From NCBI RefSeq assembly GCF_003459245.1, contig NZ_QRVG01000012.1, positions 6,580-70,579 of the forward strand: 64,000 bases of DNA, read 5' to 3'. A program made the translations under genes and the position numbers. Below are positions 32,708-40,819 of this stretch, in pieces (position 1 is the stretch's first letter; the number at the start of each line of letters is the position of its first letter). The notes beneath the pieces are model-generated. The model worked only from the letters and a program-made list of their open reading frames with translations. It had not been told where the DNA came from and made no database searches. The stretch comes from Collinsella sp. AF23-2 (GTDB taxonomy: Bacteria; Actinomycetota; Coriobacteriia; Coriobacteriales; Coriobacteriaceae).

Positions 32708-33841
32708 TTAGATGCGGTTCATCTGAGCGGCGACTTTGTTGTACCAGTCCTGCCACGTGGGCGGGCAGTACTTTTTGGCCGCTGCCGGGGTAAGGGTGGA
32801 GCCGTAGTTGGCGCCCAGATAGGCAACGTGAGCGGAGATGCCCTCGCTCCAGCTGCCAAAGCTGCGCCAACCGCCGCCACGGGCACTCCAGCCCCAGGCG
32901 TTGTAAGAATTGGCGCAATAAGCACCCTTGGTGCTCTCGATGCAGGCGATGGCGGGGGACCAACGGGGGTCGACACCGGTATTCCAAGCGGCGACGGCAA
33001 AGTTATAGCCCTGGCCTGCCATGGGGGAGCCGGCGAGATAATTGTCGATGCGGCTCGTCCACTCATTGATGAACGAATCGTAATCGGAGCTACCGGTATT
33101 GGCGTTGTTCACCGTGGTGTCGATGGTGGTGTTGGTGTTGGTGGCCTGGCTGCTGGAATTGCTGCCGCTTACGCCCTCGCCCGAGAGCTTCTCGGCGGCA
33201 GCGGCCTTATCGGCCTCAAGCTTGGCAAGCTCGGCGGCATTTTCCTGCTCGGCTTTTGCCTGCGCCTCGCTGCGGAGCTGCTGGGCCTGAGCCAACGCAT
33301 CCTCGGCGTTTTTCTGCTCTGTCTCAAGCTGAGACTTGGCCTGCTGGAGCTCAGCCTTGTTCTGCTCGAGTTCGGTTTGCATGTTATTGAGCTGTTCGAT
33401 CTCGTCGACGCTCGAGCTCGTGATCTGGTTGGTGTATTTACAGGTCGTGATGAACTCACCTAGGCTCTGCGCGTTGACCAGGAAGCTCACAATGGGATTG
33501 GTGCCCTTCTGATACTTGTACAGATCGCGCATGGCGGAGCTTGCCTTGGCCTGCTGCTCGGGAAGCTTAGCCTCGATTTCCTCGATGCTCGCCTCATTGG
33601 AGTCAATCTGCTTTTGCAGGTCATCGAGTTTGGTGCGGGCCTCGTTGTAGGCGCTCGTGGCGGCTTCAATCTTCTGCTGGGCTGCGGAAAGCTGGTCCTG
33701 CGTTGCCTGCGAGGCGGCATACGCCGCAACGGGGGAGAGCATCGGCGTGGCCGTCAGCGCAACGGCGAGCGCGGCGCTCGTGATGATACGAGCCGGCTTC
33801 GACGCAATGAGCGCTGCGGTGCGATGATTCGAATGCTGCAT
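32708..33841 (-). CDS. secreted coiled-coil cell-wall protein, PcsB-like N-terminus with lysozyme-like C-terminus
   Basis: A 377-residue exported protein. The signal peptide runs to about residue 43 (LAVALTATPMLSPVAAYAAS). A long coiled coil (around 44-220; QLSAAQQKIEAATSAYNEAR, SQLETEQKNAEDALAQAQQL) resembles PcsB/CwlO-type hydrolase regulators. A Ser/Thr/Asn linker leads to a C-terminal domain of about 115 residues: SPAIACIESTKGAYCANSYN has a Glu in the position of a lysozyme/transglycosylase catalytic acid, and Cys residues may pair. It is probably a peptidoglycan hydrolase acting at division. The ATG at 33841 has AGGG 5 bases before it. The upstream frame to 33856 is short and lacks a site. 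Confidence 0.75.
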   Translation of the reverse strand: MQHSNHRTAALIASKPARIITSAALAVALTATPMLSPVAAYAASQATQDQLSAAQQKIEAATSAYNEARTKLDDLQKQIDSNEASIEEIEAKLPEQQAKASSAMRDLYKYQKGTNPIVSFLVNAQSLGEFITTCKYTNQITSSSVDEIEQLNNMQTELEQNKAELQQAKSQLETEQKNAEDALAQAQQLRSEAQAKAEQENAAELAKLEADKAAAAEKLSGEGVSGSNSSSQATNTNTTIDTTVNNANTGSSDYDSFINEWTSRIDNYLAGSPMAGQGYNFAVAAWNTGVDPRWSPAIACIESTKGAYCANSYNAWGWSARGGGWRSFGSWSEGISAHVAYLGANYGSTLTPAAAKKYCPPTWQDWYNKVAAQMNRI

Positions 33842-34075
33842 CCAGTCCCTCTGCAATCAATCGTAGGTTATGGTTCGAACGGTATTCTACTACTGCTTTC
33901 GACCTCAACTTGAACCTTAAAGGTTCCAAAGGGTAAAGTTGAACTTGAGGCTTTGGCTTTGACCTGCAGTTATGATGAATTGTTGAGAAACCATAGAGTT
34001 CAACTTTAACGTTACAGAGCCCTGTTTGAGAGGTGTTTTGGGCTGTAAAAGCTATCTCAACGTGGGGTTTTACAA

Positions 34076-34708
34076 CTACAGCGTGCCCTCCTGACGAGCC
34101 CGCTCAATCTCTTCGAGGGCCTCGGCAGGGGTGAACGAGCAGGTGCCGTCGCCGAACTTGACCACCTGGATGTCGTCGCCGATATGGACCTCTCCGCCCT
34201 TTAGTACCACGCCAAAAACGCCCTCGTGGGGAAAGATGCAGTCGCCGGCGAGATAGTAGACGGCACAGCGTGTGTGGCAGACCTTGCCGATTTGGCTGAT
34301 TTCGACAAGCACCTCGCTGCCAAGCTTGAGCTGCGTGCCCAAGGGGAGCGAGAGTAGATTGATGCCTTGCGTGGTGAAATTCTCCCCAAAGTCACCCTGG
34401 CGCACATCGAGTCCGCGGGCCTGCGCCGTCTGGATGGACTCTTCGGCCAAAAAGGAAACCTGACGGTGCCAATGCCCGGCGTGTGCGTCGGAGGCGAGGC
34501 CAAATTGCTCTGTAACGGTGTCGTGTCCATCCGCGACGGGCGACTTGCGCGTGCCCTTGCGCGCCGACGTGTTGATCGAGACAATGCGGGCGAGCCTGTC
34601 GTAGGCATCGTTTGCTGTGCGTAGGGGAACGGCCGTTTGTGCGCGTTCCGCCAGCTCGCGCTTCGCGGCATTGAGGATGGGGTTATCGGTCGGATGGTCT
34701 TGGGGCAC
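34076..34708 (-). CDS. MOSC-domain protein
   Basis: A 210-residue MOSC (molybdenum-cofactor sulfurase C-terminal) protein. Landmarks are GLASDAHAGHWHRQVSFLAE, GDFGENFTTQGINLLSLPLG and ISQIGKVCHTRCAVYYLAGD with the conserved Cys, followed by PHEGVFGVVLKGG. Single-domain MOSC proteins bind or transfer sulfur/molybdopterin or detoxify N-hydroxylated bases (YiiM/YcbX type). The N-terminal 40 residues are outside the domain. No molybdenum cofactor genes are in the window. It stands alone, divergent from the ATP-grasp gene. Confidence 0.85.
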   Translation of the reverse strand: MPQDHPTDNPILNAAKRELAERAQTAVPLRTANDAYDRLARIVSINTSARKGTRKSPVADGHDTVTEQFGLASDAHAGHWHRQVSFLAEESIQTAQARGLDVRQGDFGENFTTQGINLLSLPLGTQLKLGSEVLVEISQIGKVCHTRCAVYYLAGDCIFPHEGVFGVVLKGGEVHIGDDIQVVKFGDGTCSFTPAEALEEIERARQEGTL

Positions 34709-34844
34709 GTGCGCGCCTTTCGTTTGAGGATGTCAATACGCTGAATCCTACAACAATGGTAGGTTCATTGCCCATTGTCATACAACGGTGAGCGCCGTCT
34801 TCATGCTGGACGATTACGTCGATTGCCATAGATACGGTGGAGCT

Positions 34845-34874
34845 TTGGGCGCCGGCGGCTTGGCACGCTAGAAT
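34845..34874 (+). promoter_or_regulatory. promoter of the ATP-grasp gene
   Basis: TTGGGC (34845-34850) and TAGAAT (34869-34874) with 18-bp spacing, 56 bases before the ATG at 34931. Confidence 0.45.
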
Positions 34875-34930
34875 AAATCAGTTGCGCAAAGACCGCCCGT
34901 TGTGTGGGCAGTTCATGATAGGAAGTTTCC

Positions 34931-36187
34931 ATGGCATTGCAATTTACAGAGCGCGAGTTCATTCCCGTGCTGCTCGGTGGCGACATCAACGCCTATTCGG
35001 TGGCGCGCGCCTTCTACGAGGAGTACCAGGTCAAGAGTCTGGTCTTTGGCAAGTACCAGACGGGTCCCGCGTACCGCAGCCAGATTATCGACTACACGCC
35101 CAACGTGGATATCGATACCATGCCCGTGATGCTCAGGACCGTCAACGGCATTGCCCAAGCGCATGCCGATAAGACGATTGTCCTTGTGGGCTGTGGCGAT
35201 AACTATGTTGCCCTCGTGGCTCAGGCCAAGGATGCCCATGAGTTGGCGGATAATATCGTCGCGCCTTACGCTCCCTATAGCATGCTTGAGCAGTGTCAGA
35301 AGAAGGAGATCTTCTACGAGCTGTGCGAGAAGCATGGCGTGCCCTATCCGCATACCTTTACCTTCACCATGGCGATGCTCAACGCCAAAGGCGAGGCGCC
35401 TGCCGAAGTGCTCGACCAGATCGACTTCCCTTATCCGATGATTCTGAAGCCTTCTGACGGCATCATGTGGTGGCAGCACGAGTTCGAGGGCCAGAAAAAG
35501 GCCTATGAGATTGCCGACCGTGCCGAGCTGGAACAGGTCATTCGCGACTCGTATGCCAGCGGCTACACCGACGACCTGATCTTGCAGGATCGCGTGCCCG
35601 GCAACGACGAGTACATGCGCGTGCTCACCAGTTATTCCGACCGCAACGGCAAGGTGCGCATGATGTGCTTGGGTCACGTGCTGCTCGAGGAGCATCAGCC
35701 TCACGGTGTCGGCAACCACGCCTGTATCATCACCGAGCCCAATGACGAGCTCATGGGCGGCGTGCGCAAGTTGCTCGAGGACCTTCACTTTGTGGGCTAT
35801 TCCAACTTTGACGTTAAGTACGACGAGCGCGACGGCTCGTTTAAGTTCTTCGATTTCAACACGCGCCAAGGTCGCAGCAACTACTACGTCACTAACAGCG
35901 GCTTTAACGTTGCCAAGTATGTGGTGGACGAGTATGTGTTCAACCGCCCGTTTGAGCCGGAATTTGTGACGGCGCAGGACGAGGCGCTGTGGATGGTCGT
36001 CCCCATGGGCGTCGTCGACAAGTACGTCAAGGATCCCGAGCTGCGCGCTAAGGTGCATCGCCTGGACAAGGAAGGCAAGGGCGCCGACCCTTCGTTTATG
36101 AAGGGCGACTTTGTCTTTAACCGCTGGCTGCGCATGTGGCACACCAAGCTGCGCCACTTTAAGCTGTTCAAGACGTATTACAAGTAG
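34931..36187 (+). CDS. ATP-grasp ligase, D-aspartate-ligase-like
   Basis: A 418-residue ATP-grasp enzyme. The N-terminal alpha/beta domain has VLLGGDINAYSVARAFYEEY. The ATP-binding region has FPYPMILKPSDGIMWWQHEF with the ATP Lys, and FVGYSNFDVKYDERDGSFKF followed by FDFNTRQGRSNYYV provides the metal-binding residues. This matches carboxylate-amine ligases such as D-aspartate ligase (Aslfm), which adds D-Asp to the lysine or ornithine of peptidoglycan precursors. The next gene, 84 bases on, is an Asp/Glu racemase that would supply D-Asp, which supports this role. The ATG at 34931 has GGAAG before it. L-amino-acid ligase activity is the alternative. Confidence 0.75.
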   Translation: MALQFTEREFIPVLLGGDINAYSVARAFYEEYQVKSLVFGKYQTGPAYRSQIIDYTPNVDIDTMPVMLRTVNGIAQAHADKTIVLVGCGDNYVALVAQAKDAHELADNIVAPYAPYSMLEQCQKKEIFYELCEKHGVPYPHTFTFTMAMLNAKGEAPAEVLDQIDFPYPMILKPSDGIMWWQHEFEGQKKAYEIADRAELEQVIRDSYASGYTDDLILQDRVPGNDEYMRVLTSYSDRNGKVRMMCLGHVLLEEHQPHGVGNHACIITEPNDELMGGVRKLLEDLHFVGYSNFDVKYDERDGSFKFFDFNTRQGRSNYYVTNSGFNVAKYVVDEYVFNRPFEPEFVTAQDEALWMVVPMGVVDKYVKDPELRAKVHRLDKEGKGADPSFMKGDFVFNRWLRMWHTKLRHFKLFKTYYK

Positions 36188-36271
36188 ATGAGTGCGGCGC
36201 CCGTCCGGTTTACATCGGGCGGGCGCGGGTATGATACGCGCAATTGCGCAAGCGTCACCAAGGAGGCGGCG

Positions 36272-37018
36272 ATGGAAAAGCTGGGAGTTATCGGCGGCAT
36301 GGGCGCCGAGGCCACGTCGTATTACTACGACCAGGTAGTGCGTCATACGGCTGCTGCCTGCGATCAGGAACATATCGACATGGTGGTGCTCTCCAAGTCG
36401 ACCATGCCCGACCGCACGCTGGCCATTAAGACCGGCGAGCACGCCAAGCTGCTGGCGACCATGAAAGAGTGTGCCCAGGCACTCGAGTCGCTGGGCTGTG
36501 CGCACATTGCCATTCCCTGCAACACGTCACACTACTTCTACGACCAGATCCAGTCGTTTACGAAGGTGCCGATTATCCACATGCCGCGTGAGTCGGTGCG
36601 CTATGCCCTTGCGGGTGCGGTGATGGGGGAGTGCGAGTTCGACCCCAACCTGAGTATGCCGGCCGAGCCGGTGCGCAAGATTGGCATCATGGGCACCGAC
36701 GGAACCGTGGGCGCGGGCGTCTACGGCCGCGAATGCGAGGCTGCGGGTGTTGAGGTCGTCTATCCCAGCGAGAAACGTCAGAACGATGTGATGTCGCTTA
36801 TCTACGATGATGTGAAAGCCGGACGTGAGCCCGATATGGATAAGTTCGACCGCGTGATGTGGGAGTTCGCCCGTAGCGGCTGCGACCGTGTCATTCTGGC
36901 CTGCACCGAGCTATCGGTGCTGCAGAAGTATCGAGAGATGCCCGAGATCACCCTCGATGCCATGGATGTCCTGGTGCGCGAATCCATCATCCGCAGCGGC
37001 GCCCCCTACCGCCTCTAG
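36272..37018 (+). CDS. aspartate/glutamate racemase family protein
   Basis: A 248-residue PLP-independent racemase. The opening LGVIGGMGAEATSYYYDQVV, the first catalytic Cys in IPCNTSHYFYDQI (near residue 85) and the second in ILACTELSVL (near residue 212) match the aspartate racemase group (YgeA-like), as does GTDGTVGAGVY for the domain hinge. It converts L-Asp to D-Asp, or acts on glutamate. AGGAGG lies 5 bases before the ATG at 36272; the longer frame from 36188 is not needed. It probably shares a transcript with the D-aspartate-ligase-like gene. Confidence 0.85.
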   Translation: MEKLGVIGGMGAEATSYYYDQVVRHTAAACDQEHIDMVVLSKSTMPDRTLAIKTGEHAKLLATMKECAQALESLGCAHIAIPCNTSHYFYDQIQSFTKVPIIHMPRESVRYALAGAVMGECEFDPNLSMPAEPVRKIGIMGTDGTVGAGVYGRECEAAGVEVVYPSEKRQNDVMSLIYDDVKAGREPDMDKFDRVMWEFARSGCDRVILACTELSVLQKYREMPEITLDAMDVLVRESIIRSGAPYRL

Positions 37019-37077
37019 CTTCCGACCTGTCAAAAAGGGACAGGTTAATTTTGGTAGGTTTTATCTGGTGAAACAGT

Positions 37078-37114
37078 AAAGGCCTCGGCTCGTTTGGTGC
37101 GAGCCGAGGCCTTT
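37078..37114. terminator. bidirectional terminator
   Basis: AAAGGCCTCGGCTCG (37078-37092) pairs perfectly over 15 bp with CGAGCCGAGGCCTTT (37100-37114). It lies between the racemase gene and the convergent ecfT. Just before it, ACCTGTC/GGACAGGT at 37025-37045 forms another small hairpin. Confidence 0.9.
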
Positions 37115-37143
37115 TGCGTTGGGCGGTTGCTGTCGGTAGCGAA

Positions 37144-37890
37144 CTAGAACAGGAAGCCGATGGCGATGAGGGCGATGCTGACGATGAGTACGGCGATGTC
37201 CAGGCCCTTGATGGGGTAGCGCTTGTACGAGCTGACGCGTGTACGCAGATAGAAGCCGCGCTGTTCTGCCGCCAAGGCTGTGGCATCGGTCTTGCCCACG
37301 CTCGAGATGAGCAGTGGCACGCACAGTGGCAGCATGAGCTTAAGCTTCTTGATGGGGTTCTTGGTGTCGTACTCGACGCCGCGTGCGGTCTGCGCCTCCA
37401 TGATGGCGTTCATCTCCTGACCAAACACCGGAACAAAGCGCAGCGCCGTGGTAAAGGTGAAGGCATAGCGATACGGTACGTGCAGCACCTCGACGCAGGC
37501 GTTGGCAAGGTCGTTGAGCTTGGTCACCATGAGCATGAGGATGAGTGGCAGCGCCACGCCCAGCAGGCGCAGACAGGCCTTCGATCCTGTGATGAGGCCC
37601 GTGTCGGTGATAAAGCCCCACACCACGTTGCCATCGCGCATAAAGGCTAGCTGGAGTACCAGCATGATAAGCGCGAGCGGAATCAGCAACTTGAGCAGCG
37701 AGAACAGACGGTCGACGACACCGGCATAGGCACCCAGTGCAAGGGTGAGTGCCAAAAAGCCCAGCAGCGCCACGTAGGTGTCGGACAAGAAGATGCCGAC
37801 GATGATGGCGGCGGCGAGGCCCAGTTTGACGACGGGGTTCAGGCGATGCAGTAGCGTATCGCCTGGCATGTAGTCGATGACGTTAACCAC
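37144..37890 (-). CDS. ecfT: ECF transporter T component
   Basis: A 248-residue membrane protein with about six segments. VNVIDYMPGDTLLHRLNPVV is the usual T-component opening. LMLMVTKLNDLANACVEVLH and FTTALRFVPVFGQEMNAIME (with the A-R-G signature in AQTARGVEY) are the cytoplasmic coupling helices that contact the ATPases. It energises uptake with the double ATPase and the S component encoded upstream. The GTG at 37890 is favoured, as AAGGAG lies 10 bases before it inside the end of the ATPase gene, and the overlap is 8 bases; the frame extends upstream to 37923. Confidence 0.85.
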   Translation of the reverse strand: MVNVIDYMPGDTLLHRLNPVVKLGLAAAIIVGIFLSDTYVALLGFLALTLALGAYAGVVDRLFSLLKLLIPLALIMLVLQLAFMRDGNVVWGFITDTGLITGSKACLRLLGVALPLILMLMVTKLNDLANACVEVLHVPYRYAFTFTTALRFVPVFGQEMNAIMEAQTARGVEYDTKNPIKKLKLMLPLCVPLLISSVGKTDATALAAEQRGFYLRTRVSSYKRYPIKGLDIAVLIVSIALIAIGFLF

Positions 37891-39634
37891 GGCGGACCAT
37901 CTCCTTGGTAATGCGAACGACATCGGTGACCTCGCTCACCTGCGCAAAAGCGGGCGAGACGGAAGATGCCAGACGGCGCGAGAGTTCAATAACCTGGGGC
38001 GGCTCAACATAGGCACGCTGCATGAGATCGATGTTCGAGAATAGCTCGTGCGTGCGGCCGCGGTCGAGGATGCAACCGTCGGCCATTACCACAATGCGCT
38101 CGGCAAAATCCGAGACGACTTCCATATCGTGGCAGACCATAATCACGGCGCAGCCGCGCTCGGCCATGGTGCGCACCGTTTCCATGACGGTCATGCACTC
38201 GCGGTAATCAAGGCCGCTCGTGGGCTCGTCGAGCACGACGATCTTGGGCTCAACCACTACGACGGAGGCAAGCGCCACCATTTGTCGCTGGCCGCGCGAA
38301 AGTGAGAAAGGTGCCTCATCGGCAGGCAGGCCAAAGCGGTCGATAACGAGTTGAGCACGACGCAGAGCCTCGGCACGGTCGATGCCGGCAAGCTCCAGGC
38401 CAAAAGCGACCTCGTCGAGTACGGTATCCTTGCAGATCTGGCGGTCGGGGTTTTGGAAGAGCGTTGCGACTTCGCGGGCGATGCGGCTCGTGGGAACGGC
38501 CGCGGTATCCAGTCCCGTGACGCGCACGCTGCCCGAGGCGGGCTTGAGCAGGCCTGTGAGCAGCTTGGTGAGCGTGGTCTTGCCGGCACCGTTTTGGCCG
38601 ACGATGCCCACGAGCTCGCCGGGATAGAGCGTCAGGTTGAGGTCGTGTACGGCGGCGCCGCCATTGGGATAGGCAAACTCAACATGGTCGAAGGTGAGTA
38701 CGGGTTCGGCGTCCTTGGCATGAGGGCGCAACGACGGTGCGTGCGGTGAGCCGGCGGGCGCCTGGGCTTCGCTGGCCGCGTGTGCGGGGTCGACGATGCC
38801 CGAAATCAGGCGCTCGGCCTCATCGACATCCAAGCAAGGGGTACCGCTTACCAGGCCATCGGCCTCGAGGCTATTGAAGATACGCGTGACGCGAGGGCAG
38901 TCGACGCCGATGGCACGGAGCTCGTCGGTATGCGCGAAGACCTCGTGTGGTTCGCCCTGCAGCGCGATTTCGCCATGGTTGAGCACGAGCACGCGGTTGC
39001 AGTACTCCGAGAGCAGGGCGACCTTTTGCTCAACGACGACGATGGTGATTCCAAGTGTGCGGTTTGCCTCACGCAGCGTCTCGAAGACCAACGTGGAGCT
39101 GGCGGGGTCGAGTGCCGCGGTGGGCTCGTCGAGAACCAAGACGCGCGGACGCATGGCTAGGATGGCGGCGATGGCTACCTTTTGCTTCTGTCCGCCCGAG
39201 AGGGTGGCGATCTCGCGGTCGCGCAGGTCGCTGATGCCGACGGTCTCGAGCGTTTCGCTCACGCGCTGCTCGATCTGGTCGTGGGGAACGCCAAAGTTCT
39301 CGAGGCCAAAGAGCATCTCGTCCTCGACGACCGAGGCGACCATCTGCGTGTCGATATCCTGCAGCACGCTGCCGACGATTTGCGACACGTCGGTGAGCGA
39401 GGCTTCGCAGGTGTCGTGGCCGTCAACCATGACGGACCCAAAGAACGTGCCGGTGTAGTGGTGGGGCACGGCACCCGACAGGCAGGCGGCAAGCGTGGAC
39501 TTGCCGGCGCCCGAGGGCCCGATGATGCCGATGAAATCTCCCTTGTTCACGCTGAGCGAGATGTGGCTGAGCGCCTGCTCGGTCTGCGTGCCATAGGAGA
39601 ACGAGACATCGTCGACGTTGATGATCGTTTCCAT
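37883..39634 (-). CDS. ecfA: ECF transporter double ATPase (fused EcfA domains)
   Basis: A 583-residue protein of two ABC ATPases in tandem. The first has Walker A GPSGAGKST (residues 39-47), signature LSGGQKQKVAIAAIL and VLDEPTAALDP; the second has GQNGAGKTT, SRGQRQMVALAS (a degenerate signature where L-S-G-G is S-L-S-R-G) and VLDEPTSGLD. The linker is at about 270-310. It would power the T component and the S component next to it. Most ECF systems have two separate ATPase genes; the fusion is also known in actinobacteria. Start codon ATG at 39634 with GAAAGG upstream. It follows a 200-base stretch with two hairpins. Confidence 0.92.
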   Translation of the reverse strand: METIINVDDVSFSYGTQTEQALSHISLSVNKGDFIGIIGPSGAGKSTLAACLSGAVPHHYTGTFFGSVMVDGHDTCEASLTDVSQIVGSVLQDIDTQMVASVVEDEMLFGLENFGVPHDQIEQRVSETLETVGISDLRDREIATLSGGQKQKVAIAAILAMRPRVLVLDEPTAALDPASSTLVFETLREANRTLGITIVVVEQKVALLSEYCNRVLVLNHGEIALQGEPHEVFAHTDELRAIGVDCPRVTRIFNSLEADGLVSGTPCLDVDEAERLISGIVDPAHAASEAQAPAGSPHAPSLRPHAKDAEPVLTFDHVEFAYPNGGAAVHDLNLTLYPGELVGIVGQNGAGKTTLTKLLTGLLKPASGSVRVTGLDTAAVPTSRIAREVATLFQNPDRQICKDTVLDEVAFGLELAGIDRAEALRRAQLVIDRFGLPADEAPFSLSRGQRQMVALASVVVVEPKIVVLDEPTSGLDYRECMTVMETVRTMAERGCAVIMVCHDMEVVSDFAERIVVMADGCILDRGRTHELFSNIDLMQRAYVEPPQVIELSRRLASSVSPAFAQVSEVTDVVRITKEMVRRG

Positions 39635-39652
39635 GGATACCTTTCATAGTCA

Positions 39653-39696
39653 TTGGGGACGTTCTTTAATGACTAGTCGTTTGAGAACGTCCCCAA
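39653..39696. repeat. hairpin repeat, GGGGACGTTCT type
   Basis: TTGGGGACGTTCT (39653-39665) pairs perfectly over 13 bp with AGAACGTCCCCAA (39684-39696), with an 18-nt loop. It lies 19 bases upstream of the ecfA start codon, inside the operon. Confidence 0.85.
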
Positions 39697-39739
39697 GAGC
39701 TAGTTGTTTGGGACAGTCTTTGGTGGTGGAGCACGGATA

Positions 39740-39840
39740 CGGCTTTACGAGGGGCCCCAGGTTGGCGCGAAAGAGGAGCGAAGCGTACTTGGGTACGCGA
39801 GCGACGAATGAACGCCAAGATGGGGTGGCTCGTAAAGCCG
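39740..39840. repeat. large imperfect hairpin element
   Basis: CGGCTTTACGAG (39740-39751) and CTCGTAAAGCCG (39829-39840) are perfect 12-bp inverted ends. Inside, CCCCAGGTTGGCG and CGCCAAGATGGGG continue the pairing, and the tip GCGTACTTGGGTACGC forms a further stem. The total is about 100 nt, ending 6 bases before the trpP-like stop. It looks like an intergenic repeat or an mRNA-stabilising structure between trpP and ecfA. Confidence 0.8.
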
Positions 39841-39846
39841 AGTGGG

Positions 39847-40419
39847 TTAGTTGAGCTTCAGGGCCTTCTGAATGGGCAGGTAGAGGGCACCGACCAGAAT
39901 GGCGTTAAAGACGGCGGTCATGGCGACGACGGGCAGCATGGCGGCGGCGAGCTCGCCGACCACGCCGAGCATGGCCATCTTGATGACCATGAAGATGACA
40001 CCTGAGACAAAGGTGGTCAGGAAGGTTGCGACAATGGCGATGGCGGGCTTGACCTGACCGTTCTTGCCGGCGGCGTTGACGATGCCGGCCATGAGCATGG
40101 CGGCGATGCCCTCAGCGGCAAAATCGACGAACGGCGAAGTGGTGGTGATCTGGATCACGGCAGCCGAGATGAGGCCAATGACGAGCGCCTGGCCGATATT
40201 GGGGCGAACGACTAGGATGGTGAGGCAGAAGGCCGAGATGATGAACTCGGGGCTGATCATGCCGCCCGAGATGCCCGAGATTGCCTTGCCGACGGTGAAG
40301 TTGAGGATGAAGCCGGCGGCGAGCAGGATGGCGAGCAGGACGAGGGCGCGGACATCGAGTTTGCCACGGTCGGCGGTCTGGACGGTGCGGGGCTGGGTGG
40401 CGGTGGTGTTCTGAGACAT
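39847..40419 (-). CDS. trpP: ECF transporter S component, TrpP-like tryptophan transporter
   Basis: A 190-residue integral membrane protein with about 5-6 segments. LDVRALVLLAILLAAGFILN, then MISPEFIISAFCLTILVVRP, and AVIQITTTSPFVDFAAEGIA fit the TrpP family of tryptophan transporters; the I-T-T-T-x-P motif is also in Bacillus TrpP. The leader peptide upstream contains three Trp codons in a row, which independently points to tryptophan as substrate. It is the first structural gene of the operon with ecfA and ecfT. ATG at 40419 with AAAGGA 8 bases upstream. Confidence 0.85.
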   Translation of the reverse strand: MSQNTTATQPRTVQTADRGKLDVRALVLLAILLAAGFILNFTVGKAISGISGGMISPEFIISAFCLTILVVRPNIGQALVIGLISAAVIQITTTSPFVDFAAEGIAAMLMAGIVNAAGKNGQVKPAIAIVATFLTTFVSGVIFMVIKMAMLGVVGELAAAMLPVVAMTAVFNAILVGALYLPIQKALKLN

Positions 40420-40495
40420 GGTGAAAATCCTTTCGGAAGGGGATTGCAAGGGAAAAGCGGAGGCGCGTGATGCGAATGCGATTGGGCTCGAGATA

Positions 40496-40526
40496 GAAAA
40501 AGGCCCCCGGTCGAAACCGGAGGCCT
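40496..40526 (-). terminator. intrinsic terminator of the Trp attenuator
   Basis: On the minus strand AGGCCTCCGGT (40526-40516), TTCG-type loop, ACCGGGGGCCT (40511-40501) pair over 11 bp with one G-U, followed by five T (40500-40496). It lies 38 bases after the leader-peptide stop and about 75 bases before the trpP ATG. Its loop and 3' arm (40508-40514) can alternatively pair with the 7 nt at 40570-40576 in the leader-peptide gene. Confidence 0.85.
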
Positions 40527-40563
40527 TCCAATCACCTAGAGCGCAAAAACAGGCGTGAGGGAC

Positions 40564-40632
40564 TCACTGTCGACCGATCGTATTCGCATCACGCCACCAC
40601 CAGTTGTTGAGAGACTTCATCGTGTTCTTCAT
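40564..40632 (-). CDS. tryptophan leader peptide (attenuator)
   Basis: A 22-codon frame starting at ATG 40632 and ending with TGA at 40564-40566. It has AAAGGAG about 8 bases upstream. Residues 11-13 are three consecutive Trp (TGG TGG TGG, 40602-40594), in the context LNNWWWRDAN, followed by TIGRQ. This is the hallmark of a ribosome-mediated attenuator. Codons 19-21 contain CGGTCGA, which is exactly complementary to TCGACCG in the downstream terminator. So when a ribosome stalls on the Trp codons this segment is free to form an antiterminator, and when it reads on to the stop the segment is covered and the terminator forms. Confidence 0.88.
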   Translation of the reverse strand: MKNTMKSLNNWWWRDANTIGRQ

Positions 40633-40690
40633 GTTGGTGGCTCCTTTCGTGATGCCGTGGCGCGGTCGCACCTAGTTGCTGTTGCGCTGC

Positions 40691-40740
40691 ACTATAGCAC
40701 AGCGAAGTGTGTGCGGGGAAATCTTTTTTAAAAAGATTTC
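40691..40740 (-). promoter_or_regulatory. promoter and palindrome upstream of the Trp leader
   Basis: ACTATA at 40691-40696 is a TATAGT -10 on the minus strand, about 60 bases before the leader ATG. The -35 region overlaps a near-perfect 23-nt palindrome at 40718-40740 (GAAATCTTTTT then TAAAAAGATTTC) which could be an operator or the end of another transcript. Confidence 0.5.
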
Positions 40741-40774
40741 AGGTGGGTTTCCCGTCGGTCAAAAGAGCGGGCTA

Positions 40775-40808
40775 AGCGGGCGAGGCTGCCATTGCTGCCT
40801 CGCCCGCT
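40775..40808 (-). terminator. terminator of the C69 dipeptidase gene
   Basis: AGCGGGCGAGG (40775-40785) and CCTCGCCCGCT (40798-40808) form a perfect 11-bp stem 11 bases beyond the stop at 40820, followed on the minus strand by a T-rich stretch. Confidence 0.75.
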
Positions 40809-40819
40809 CAGCTAAGACG

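Noticed and set aside
34913..36505. A 530-residue minus-strand frame opposite the ATP-grasp gene
   Set aside because: It is antisense to the ATP-grasp and racemase genes, whose motifs and ribosome sites are clear.
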